Part shown: positions 7,742 through 14,594 of the stretch, one piece after another | Layout of the letters: each line of letters opens with the position of its first letter | Numbering within the stretch: the first letter of the stretch is position 1 | Assembly (NCBI RefSeq): GCF_001889545.1 | Contig: NZ_CP018194.1 | Location: forward strand, 2,674,878-2,738,877 | Source: Granulibacter bethesdensis | GTDB lineage: Bacteria > Pseudomonadota > Alphaproteobacteria > Acetobacterales > Acetobacteraceae | Direction: 5' to 3' | Length of the DNA stretch: 64,000 nucleotides | Notes under the pieces: generated by a model | Databases searched by the model: none | What the model saw: only the letters and a program-made list of their open reading frames with translations | What the model was told of the DNA's origin: nothing | Made by a program: the position numbers and the translations under genes

Positions 7742-9294
7742 GTAGTCTGGACTCCCTGTTGCAGGGCGCCGACACCGAGGCCACCCACCATGATGCCGCC
7801 ACCCATACCGTGGCACGGAGGCTACTGACCGCCCCGCTCTGGCAGGAACTTGCAGCCAGCCCCCAGGCCGGGTTGCTGGCGCTCTGGGCCGATCAGGCGC
7901 GCTGCCATGCCTTGTATCGCACCGCGCATGGCATCCTGCCGGTGGCAACCCCGATCGAAGGGGGGCGCTTCCCCGCGCTTTCCCCCTTCCGTCCCGCCGC
8001 GGCATGGCAGGAGCGGGCCATCCGCGATTTGTGGGGCTATGAGGCCGAGCACGGCGTGGATAGCCGCCCATGGCTCGATCACGGCAGATGGCCGATGAGT
8101 GCCCCGCTTTCCGCCCGGCCCGGACCGCCTTTGCCACCGCCCGAGCAGGCGGAGTGGCGGATGGCCTCGCCCTTTGCCTCCTCCTTTGTATCGCCCCGGC
8201 CCGATATCACGCTGCACGAGCGCAGCATTGGGCCTGTGCATCCATTGATGCGGGAGCCGGCACAGTTGCGCCTGCATCTGCATGGCACCATCATCCGGCA
8301 GGCGGAATGGCGGCTTGGCTATACTCATCGCGGTATCCCGTGGCTGATGCGCGGGAAACCCCTGCGGGACGCGATCAGGATCGCAGCCCGGATCACCGGC
8401 GATGCAGCGCTCGCCCACGGTCTGGCCTTCGCCCGTGCCGCCGAGGCCGCCTTGCGGCTGGAGCCGCCTCCCCGCGCCCTGCTGCTGCGTGGCCTGATGA
8501 ATGAGCTGGAACGCTGTACCGTCCATCTGTATGTCCTCGCCACCACGGCCAGCGCCGCCGGCGCCGACACCTATGCCGCGAAACTGTCCACATGGCGGGA
8601 GCGTCTGTTGCGCGCCATTCAGGATGCGTTTGGCAACCGCATGATGATCGACCAGCTTATTCCTGGCGGGGTGCTGACCGATCTTCTGGACGGCACCGCA
8701 CTGGAAACAGTCTTGCAGGCCCTCGGCCGGACCATGCCGGAGCTGATCGAACGCTATGAAACGGCTGCCAGCCTGAGTGGGCATGGATTCTGCGCCCGTC
8801 TCCGTGGCTGTGCTGTCCTGTCCGGATCGGATGCTGTTTCCCTCGCCGTACCTGGCCCCGCCGGACGCGCATCGGGCCGGCCCCATGATCTGCGCACCAC
8901 CTGGCAACAGGCTCCGCATGGCACGGTGCACAGGCTGGTGCTGGCAAATGGCGACGCGGATGCCAGAATGCGGGTCCGTCTGGCCGAAATTCAGGAGAGC
9001 CTGCGGCTGGCACTGCTGTTTCTGGATTCCCTGCCGGTCGGACCGATTGCCAATCCCATGCCGATCGGCACAGGCAATGCCAGCGGAGAAGGTTATGGCG
9101 GGGTGGAATCGGCCCGTGGCGCATGCTGGCACTGGCTGCGCATCGAGGGCGGAATGGTGGTCTCCGCCCATGCGGCCGATCCATCATGGCGGCTGATTCC
9201 CGCTATTGAGGCCGCTCTGCCCGGCACGGACATTGATCTGCTGGGAGTGGCGCTGGCCTCTTTCGCGCTCTCGCCCGCCGGGGCTGATCTGTGA
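7738..9294 (+). CDS. Hydrogenase-4 large-subunit-like protein lacking Ni-Fe ligands (HyfG/HycE-type)
   Basis: 518 residues, similar to HycE/HyfG (about 555-570), with both parts of that fusion. A NuoC-like N-terminus contains WQERAIRDLWGYEAEHGVD (about 90-108). A NuoD-like part contains IGPVHPLMREP (164-174), GYTHRG (194-199) and FGNRMMIDQLIPGGV (298-312). In true NiFe enzymes two CxxC pairs bind the metal. Here the first pair (RICGIC) reads RITGDA at 218-223, and the C-terminal DPCxxC region reads ALSPAG near 510-515, so all four cysteines are absent. It cannot bind a Ni-Fe centre in the known way. It resembles energy-converting-hydrogenase-related (Ehr) proteins and complex I NuoCD more than a hydrogenase. 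Confidence 0.82.
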   Translation: MSSLDSLLQGADTEATHHDAATHTVARRLLTAPLWQELAASPQAGLLALWADQARCHALYRTAHGILPVATPIEGGRFPALSPFRPAAAWQERAIRDLWGYEAEHGVDSRPWLDHGRWPMSAPLSARPGPPLPPPEQAEWRMASPFASSFVSPRPDITLHERSIGPVHPLMREPAQLRLHLHGTIIRQAEWRLGYTHRGIPWLMRGKPLRDAIRIAARITGDAALAHGLAFARAAEAALRLEPPPRALLLRGLMNELERCTVHLYVLATTASAAGADTYAAKLSTWRERLLRAIQDAFGNRMMIDQLIPGGVLTDLLDGTALETVLQALGRTMPELIERYETAASLSGHGFCARLRGCAVLSGSDAVSLAVPGPAGRASGRPHDLRTTWQQAPHGTVHRLVLANGDADARMRVRLAEIQESLRLALLFLDSLPVGPIANPMPIGTGNASGEGYGGVESARGACWHWLRIEGGMVVSAHAADPSWRLIPAIEAALPGTDIDLLGVALASFALSPAGADL

Positions 9295-9301
9295 GACACT
9301 C

Positions 9302-9826
9302 ATGAGATGGTTTCCGTCCCTTCAGGCTTCCCATCCCGGGCTGTGGGATGATGCCGCCAGCCAGCCGCATGCGGAAACCGTCGCCGCACTGATCGCCCGG
9401 CGCAGAAGCAGCGCACGGCCAAGGCTGGGACAGGCCCTGTCCATCCTGCATGCAGAGAGCGGCGGAGGCAGCGCCTGCCTGCTTGAACTGGAGGCATTGC
9501 GCGCCGCGCCCGGTCTGCTGGCCCGTCATGGATTACGGTTTGTCGCCTCGCCGCTGCATGCCGATATCCTGCTGATCACCGGCTATGGCTGCCACAACCT
9601 GACGAGCGCCATCCATCAGGCATGGGAGGCGATGCCAGGCCCGCGATGGGCCATCGCCGTCGGTGACGGAGCCGCAGAGGGTAATCCGCTGCATGGAAGC
9701 TATGCCAGCACCGGCACTATGGAAGACATCCCTCTTGATCTGGTCATTCCAGGCAGTCCCCCTGCAGCGGACACAATCCTGTCCGGCCTGCGCGCCCTGG
9801 TCGCAGCCAATGCTGATCCGGCCTAG
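9302..9826 (+). CDS. Hydrogenase-4 small-subunit-like protein with lost FeS ligands (HyfI/NuoB-type)
   Basis: 174 residues, starting MRWFPSLQASHPG at an ATG 7 bp after the large-subunit stop. The family fold is recognisable: LRFVASPLHADILLITG (78-94) matches the GIKVVPSPRHADILLFTG segment of HycG, and LDLVIPGSPP matches VDVYIPGCPP. Of the four cysteines that hold the proximal [4Fe-4S] cluster, only Cys59 remains. The others align with Gly56, about Gly123 and Ser152. The cluster equivalent to N2 of complex I is therefore very probably missing. No ferredoxin-like HyfA/HyfH gene follows, so the peripheral arm seems to have no iron-sulfur wire. Confidence 0.8.
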   Translation: MRWFPSLQASHPGLWDDAASQPHAETVAALIARRRSSARPRLGQALSILHAESGGGSACLLELEALRAAPGLLARHGLRFVASPLHADILLITGYGCHNLTSAIHQAWEAMPGPRWAIAVGDGAAEGNPLHGSYASTGTMEDIPLDLVIPGSPPAADTILSGLRALVAANADPA

Positions 9827-10090
9827 AAACTGACCTTAACAGCGGCTGATCAGTCGCATGACAAGCAGAGGCTGCCTCTTCCCGAAATCGCTTGTCGCCC
9901 CTGGACCGCCATTCACATCATCCGTGGTACACCTCCATGATCCGGTGCTGTACGGACCATTTTCCGGTGTCCGCCCATGCTGTCATGACCCTTCACAGAC
10001 GTTGGAACAGGGCTATTTTATCCTTCCACGCTGGACCCTGATGGCCAGGATTGGGTAAATCGCTCTCCTTCACAGCGATAAGTGATCTTC

Positions 10091-10348
10091 ATGTCCATGA
10101 CCCGTACTGATATCGACCGCGTGCAGACCTACCTGCGCCGCCTGCTTGGCACCGACCGGATTCAGCTGATTGTCCCGCCCAAGGCTGGACTGTCCGTAGA
10201 AGTGGCTGTTCAGGATGAAGTCATTGGCACGATCCACAAGGACACCGATGATGGTGAAATTTCCTATTCCGTGCACCTGACCATTCTTGAGGAAGATCTT
10301 CCTCCAGCGCCGAAAGCTGCTCCCGTCAAAACAGCCAGAACACGCTGA
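10091..10348 (+). CDS. DUF3126 family protein
   Basis: Small cytoplasmic protein of 85 residues belonging to the alphaproteobacterial DUF3126 family, whose function is not known. Recognisable features are VQTYLRRLLGTDRIQLIVPP at the start and DEVIGTIHKDTDDGEISYSVHLTILEEDL, the family's central acidic segment, followed by a Pro/Ala/Lys-rich tail. Starts at 10082 (GTG), 10091 (ATG) and 10097 (ATG) are all possible; I chose the first ATG. The gene stands alone, 264 bp after the hydrogenase-like operon and followed by a large hairpin. The 264 bp before it contain no gene I can support. Confidence 0.8.
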   Translation: MSMTRTDIDRVQTYLRRLLGTDRIQLIVPPKAGLSVEVAVQDEVIGTIHKDTDDGEISYSVHLTILEEDLPPAPKAAPVKTARTR

Positions 10349-10361
10349 TTATTCGGTATGC

Positions 10362-10406
10362 GGGATTTCGTTTTCGGGGGCGTGCGCTCCCCGAAGGCGA
10401 AATCCC
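10362..10406 (+). terminator. Large interrupted hairpin after the DUF3126 gene
   Basis: GGGATTTCG (10362-10370) pairs with CGAAATCCC (10398-10406), and inside it TTCGGGG pairs with CCCCGAA around the loop GCGTGCGC. The total is about 16 base pairs with a two-by-two internal loop. It begins 14 bp after the stop codon. Only a broken T-run follows (TTCATTGTGTT), so it may be a weak terminator or an RNA-stabilising element. Confidence 0.5.
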
Positions 10407-10429
10407 TTCATTGTGTTCATCGTGTCGGA

Positions 10430-10609
10430 ATTTTTTTACCGGTGCGGGATAAAAAATTGTGAACACTCAACCTAAAGTTTACAAAATCCAAATAGTTTAT
10501 AAATAAAAACCATAATAACCAAAAAATTATATTTCTTTTTTGTTAGAAATTTCTTGCCAAGAAACAGGATTTTGGCTTTCTTTGGTCCGCGAACATAGGA
10601 GCCAAGTCC
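10430..10609. other. AT-rich intergenic region
   Basis: About 180 bp of sequence far richer in A and T than the surrounding 59-60% GC DNA, with runs such as ATAAAAAATTG and TTATATTTCTTTTTTG. It lies directly before the repeat-protein gene at 10610. It holds no credible open frame and probably carries that gene's promoter. I could not settle on one -35/-10 pair, because several are possible in such AT-rich DNA. Confidence 0.6.
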
Positions 10610-10978
10610 ATGGCTATTTCCGTCTGGCAAAAGAAAAAAATGTTCCAAAATGCTCGCGACATGCAATCCCCGCCATCGGAAACCCCGTCAAATGTGATTT
10701 CATTGCGGGGTGGAGATACACCTGCTGTGGAAAACATTCTAAACGTGCTGATCTTTGACCCTGATTTCTACCGCTCGCGTTATATTGATGTCGCTGAAGC
10801 CGGTATTGATCCAGTTGACCATTACTTTACTGTTGGCTGGAGAGAAGGACGGCAGCCCAACGCTGCGTTCGACCCGGAAGCCTATCAAAATGCCAACCCG
10901 GATGTTCGGGACGCACAGATTAATCCCTTCGCCCACTATCTGCTGAGAGGATACCGGGAAGGTCGCCCGCTGCGGTAA
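10610..10978 (+). CDS. Small two-repeat protein of the FDPxxY...HYxxxGxREGR type
   Basis: 122 residues, with AGGAG eight bases before the ATG. Two imperfect repeats of about 37 residues start at FDPDFYRSRY (49) and FDPEAYQNAN (87). Each carries DV...xPxxHYxxxGxREGR. This repeat is familiar from bacterial glycosyltransferases and surface proteins, where it flanks catalytic domains; here it stands alone behind a basic N-terminus. A terminator hairpin and then a large glycosyltransferase follow, so it may act with that enzyme or be a detached piece of one. No catalytic motif is present. Function unknown. Confidence 0.7.
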   Translation: MAISVWQKKKMFQNARDMQSPPSETPSNVISLRGGDTPAVENILNVLIFDPDFYRSRYIDVAEAGIDPVDHYFTVGWREGRQPNAAFDPEAYQNANPDVRDAQINPFAHYLLRGYREGRPLR

Positions 10979-11068
10979 AGCATAGAATGCCAGAGATAGA
11001 AAATAATCTCCTTTTCCGCGTCTTTCTGAGTTCTATATTCATATTATGGTTCCCCCCCTGCCTGACGG

Positions 11069-11096
11069 CCTCCATCTGTTTTGATGGAGGGTTTTC
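11069..11096 (+). terminator. Rho-independent terminator after the repeat protein
   Basis: CCTCCATC (11069-11076) pairs with GATGGAGG (11083-11090) over a six-base T-rich loop and is followed by GTTTTC. It lies between the small repeat protein and the glycosyltransferase, 29 bp before the start of the latter. It probably limits read-through between them. Confidence 0.65.
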
Positions 11097-11124
11097 ATGC
11101 CAATCAAGAAAATGAGGCCGGATT

Positions 11125-14091
11125 TTGACGAGCAAGATCGTAGCCAGGCGGGTTGAAACCGGCCTCAATATTACGTTTGAGCCTTTTCTGGTCTCCACAA
11201 TGCCGGAATTTGCTTCCGTCGTGCTGGATCAGATACTGACCACCACCATCCCCCTGAAACCTGGCAAAGGCGGCAAGCTCATCGCTGATATTGCCCTGCC
11301 GGATTCCCAGATTCTTCATACGCTTGAACTGCTGGACCCCCTCTCCGGACGGTCCCTGTTCGATGCCGCTTATTCACTGGCAGATTTCTACAGGCTTGAG
11401 GCCGAAGAACATGTTGTGAGCGACGGGCGGCTGACCGGACGTTTTTCCGCCAGCGCCTTTCTGGCAGACCGATTGCTGGTCGATCTGACCACTGAAAATG
11501 ACGTGATCGTCGCACGTGGTTTCGCCATACGGCAGAAAAAAACTGCCCGTCTTGCAGAGTATACGTTCGATATCCCGCTTTCCCTGATGTGTCGACCGGA
11601 TGAAACAATCATCGCCATCATCCGTATTGCCGGCGCCGTCATTCATACCCCTGTGACCATTACGGCAAAGGACATCGGATGGCTCGGTTTCGTGGATCTG
11701 GTGCAGGCCGGGCTGGTATCCGGCTGGGCCATTGATCTGACCGGCGCCGGTCGCCGTGTAGCGCTGGATCTGATCGTCAATAATGAGGTGATTTCACAGA
11801 TTATCGCAGATGATTTCCGGCCCGACCTGCAACATACCGGAATCAGTGATGGACATTCGGCCTTTTCATTCAGCCTGACATCGAAGCCGGGTTTCAAAGG
11901 CCCCTCTCCGGCACGGGTCGTCGTCTCCGGAACGGAGATGACTCTGATCAATGGATCATTCCAGGCCACACCACCTTCCAGCATTCGCGGCTGTTTCGAC
12001 ATTCTTCATGGCATGTCCGCCCATGGCTGGGCCGTTGATCTGGATAATCCCAAAAAACCGGTCAAAGTTGAAGCCATCTGCAATGGCAACATCATTGGCA
12101 CCGCGGAAGCCAAGCTGTTTCGCGGCGATCTGCTGGATGCCGGATATAATAATGGTCTCTGCGCGTTCAAAATCGATATTGGTACACAGCTGCTCGATCT
12201 TCTCGGACAGGATGTGCTGGTGCGTATTGCCGGAACAGACCAATACCTGATCGGATCACCGCGGGTCGCACAGCAGAACAAGCATATTCTGCGCTATCTT
12301 CAGCCACAGCGGGAGGTTCCGCCTGCCGTCGTGCCTCGTCTGAAGCGGATGATGAATTATCGTGCCGGGCCAGTACGCCTTTCAATCATTATGCCAGTGT
12401 ATAATACACCACAGAGCTGGCTGATTGAGGCCCTGAACAGCGTCCGCGCCCAATGGTGCGATAACTGGGAGCTGCTCTGCATCAACGATGCCTCCCCCGA
12501 GCCTCATGTCGAAACCATCCTGCGCGCCTATGCACAGCAGGATCCCCGCATCCGTATCCTGCGAACCGGTGAGAATGTCGGCATTGCCCGGGCAACGAAT
12601 TTTGGCCTGCGTGCCGCATCCGGGCAATACGTCACCTTCATGGATCATGATGATTATCTGGAGCCTGACGCCGTCTATCATCTTCTGAAAGCAGCCGGAG
12701 AAACACAGGCGGATTTCATCTATTCCGATGAAGCCACCACGGATGAAAACATCGCCAGCATCGCCGAAGTGCGTGGCAGGCCTGCTTTCTCCCATGACTA
12801 TTATCTGTCCCATCCCTACTTCGTGCATATGCTCTGCCTGAAGCGCGAGCTGGCTCATCAACTGGGCGGGTGGGATGAAAGCATGGCGATTTCGGCAGAT
12901 GTCGATTTCGTGCTGCGTATCATCGAACATGCCCGCACCATCGCCCATGTTCCACGGGTGCTGTATCGCTGGCGCACCCATGGCGGCAGCACCGGCCATT
13001 CCAAGAAACAGCAGGTTATGGAGGCCACGCAGAAAGCCATTCAGGCGCATCTCGATCGCCTGAAAACCGGTGCGACGGTCGAGGAAGGCGTATGGTTCAA
13101 TCAGTTCCGCATCAACTGGCCGAAAAGTCAGGGCAGGGTGCTGATCGTTATCCCGACCAAGAACAAGGCCGATCTGGTCAAAACCGCGGTCGAGTCCATC
13201 GAGCGAACAACCCCGCCCGATGTGGATTACCGCATCGTCGTGGTCGATCATGAATCCACCGAGCCGGAAAGCCAGAAATATTTCCGTGCTCTGGCCAAGC
13301 GGCATATCGTGATGCCGTATCGAGGTCCGTTCAACTATTCGAAAATCAACAATGAAGCCGTTAAAAAACACGGTGATGATTGCGAATTCGTCCTGTTCCT
13401 GAACAATGATGTCGAGGCCATCACGGATAACTGGATCGACCGTATGCGCAGCCTTGCCAACCGTCAGGAGGTTGGCGCTGTCGGTGCATTGCTGCTGTAT
13501 CCCGACAAGCGTGTGCAGCATGCGGGTGTGATCATGGGATTCAATGAATCCGCTGATCATGCCTTCAAATTCGTCGATGCCTACCTGAATGACAAGGGGC
13601 GTCGGAATCTCGGCTATAATTGCAGCCTCAGTTCAGTACGAGACTATTCTGCTGTTACCGCGGCCTGTCTGATGATGCGGAAATCCGTGTTTGATCAACT
13701 CGGTGGTTTTGAGCCCAGATTCGGTGTTGGATTCAACGATACCGATCTTTGCCTGCGGATCCGGGAAGCCAATCTGAAAGTGCTGTATGATGGCGCCACG
13801 GTCCTGTTCCACTATGAAAGCGCCACGCGCAGCCAGACCAAGCAGGTGATGCATCCGGAAGACACCGATTATCTGCTGCAACGTCATGCCGAGATTCTGA
13901 AAAACGGTGATCCTTTCTATAACCCCAATCTCAGCTATGTGACGCAGGATCACGTTCTGCGTGAAGACAATGGCTGCAAATATTTCAGTGTCCGGGTGAC
14001 GGAAAAACCGGTTCCCGAAACCACGGCTTCTGTAACCGCGTCGCCGAAACCGGCCAGAAAACAGAAGCGGCAAATAGCCATACCAGCCTGA
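11125..14091 (+). CDS. Two-domain family 2 glycosyltransferase, probable cell-surface polysaccharide synthesis
   Basis: 988 residues. The N-terminal 400 include two copies of a beta-sandwich-like repeat marked by GWAIDL (200) and GWAVDL (301), each followed by RxDL and an AFxxxI segment. A first GT2 domain begins at RLSIIMPVYNTP (418) with DHDD at 507-510. A second begins at RVLIVIPTKNKAD (671) with LNNDVE at 759-764. This layout is typical of O-antigen or exopolysaccharide rhamnosyl/galactosyl-type transferases acting on the cytoplasmic face. I chose TTG at 11125 because GAGG lies seven bases upstream and a stop lies just before; a later ATG near 11200 is possible. Substrates cannot be assigned. 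Confidence 0.85.
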   Translation: MTSKIVARRVETGLNITFEPFLVSTMPEFASVVLDQILTTTIPLKPGKGGKLIADIALPDSQILHTLELLDPLSGRSLFDAAYSLADFYRLEAEEHVVSDGRLTGRFSASAFLADRLLVDLTTENDVIVARGFAIRQKKTARLAEYTFDIPLSLMCRPDETIIAIIRIAGAVIHTPVTITAKDIGWLGFVDLVQAGLVSGWAIDLTGAGRRVALDLIVNNEVISQIIADDFRPDLQHTGISDGHSAFSFSLTSKPGFKGPSPARVVVSGTEMTLINGSFQATPPSSIRGCFDILHGMSAHGWAVDLDNPKKPVKVEAICNGNIIGTAEAKLFRGDLLDAGYNNGLCAFKIDIGTQLLDLLGQDVLVRIAGTDQYLIGSPRVAQQNKHILRYLQPQREVPPAVVPRLKRMMNYRAGPVRLSIIMPVYNTPQSWLIEALNSVRAQWCDNWELLCINDASPEPHVETILRAYAQQDPRIRILRTGENVGIARATNFGLRAASGQYVTFMDHDDYLEPDAVYHLLKAAGETQADFIYSDEATTDENIASIAEVRGRPAFSHDYYLSHPYFVHMLCLKRELAHQLGGWDESMAISADVDFVLRIIEHARTIAHVPRVLYRWRTHGGSTGHSKKQQVMEATQKAIQAHLDRLKTGATVEEGVWFNQFRINWPKSQGRVLIVIPTKNKADLVKTAVESIERTTPPDVDYRIVVVDHESTEPESQKYFRALAKRHIVMPYRGPFNYSKINNEAVKKHGDDCEFVLFLNNDVEAITDNWIDRMRSLANRQEVGAVGALLLYPDKRVQHAGVIMGFNESADHAFKFVDAYLNDKGRRNLGYNCSLSSVRDYSAVTAACLMMRKSVFDQLGGFEPRFGVGFNDTDLCLRIREANLKVLYDGATVLFHYESATRSQTKQVMHPEDTDYLLQRHAEILKNGDPFYNPNLSYVTQDHVLREDNGCKYFSVRVTEKPVPETTASVTASPKPARKQKRQIAIPA

Positions 14092-14120
14092 TCTGATCTG
14101 TTCAGAAACCCGAATATAAA

Positions 14121-14154
14121 AACGGCCAGACAAAAGCGTCTGGCCGTTTTTTTT
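14121..14154 (+). terminator. Strong rho-independent terminator
   Basis: AACGGCCAGAC and GTCTGGCCGTT form an 11-bp stem around a short AAAAGC loop, followed by a run of eight T. It closes the glycosyltransferase gene. The A-run on its other side makes it look bidirectional, so it may also end the minus-strand rbfA operon that stops at 14178. Confidence 0.9.
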
Positions 14155-14177
14155 ATGATTCACAGAATCCTGCCGGC

Positions 14178-14594
14178 TTATTCGTCGAGATCCCGCTTAA
14201 CCTCCGGACGGCGAAGCAGGGAATCCACATGCATCGCGTATTCCAGAGCCGAGTCTGGCTGAAAATGCAGCTCTGGCGCATAACGCAGCCGCATCACCTT
14301 GGCTACTTCTCCACGCAGATAGGTCGCAACACGCTTCAGATTAGGCAGAAGCGGTTCGATCTCACTGCTGCCCAGACGGGAGATGAACACGGTGGCGTGT
14401 TTCAAATCCGGGCTGATCCGCACTTCATTGATTGTAAAAGTGGTCGTGGCCAGTTCCGGGTCCCGGAATTCCTGACGTGCGAACACCCCGGCCAGCACGT
14501 GGCGGATTTCTTCCGCTACACGCAGCTGACGCTGGGATGGCGCACCTTTCGGAATGCCAGCAGGCCCGGAGGAGGAGGGCGGACGGCTGCTCAA
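14178..14594 (-). CDS. rbfA: Ribosome-binding factor A
   Basis: 138-residue factor that binds the 30S subunit during late maturation of 16S rRNA and supports growth in the cold. The body shows the RbfA KH-type fold: [43 protein letters not shown] and a C-terminal helix with [27 protein letters not shown]-like sequence. The start ATG overlaps the infB stop by four bases, so it is translationally coupled as the last gene of the rimP-nusA-ylxR-infB-rbfA operon. The 20-residue Pro/Ser-rich lead-in is a common alphaproteobacterial extension. Confidence 0.95.
   Translation of the reverse strand: MSSRPPSSSGPAGIPKGAPSQRQLRVAEEIRHVLAGVFARQEFRDPELATTTFTINEVRISPDLKHATVFISRLGSSEIEPLLPNLKRVATYLRGEVAKVMRLRYAPELHFQPDSALEYAMHVDSLLRRPEVKRDLDE

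Noticed and set aside
7822-9171. 449-codon minus-strand frame opposite the HyfG-like gene
   Set aside because: The + strand product aligns with HycE/NuoCD along its length, so the reverse frame is a shadow.
2600-9826. Functional formate hydrogenlyase or NiFe hydrogenase 4
   Set aside because: The metal-binding cysteines are missing in both catalytic subunits, and no maturation or formate dehydrogenase gene lies nearby, so a hydrogenase label would mislead.
9827-10090. Small RNA or tRNA in the gap before the DUF3126 gene
   Set aside because: No T-loop GGTTC motif, cloverleaf or terminator pattern could be traced; only a short GGCTGATCAGTC dyad.
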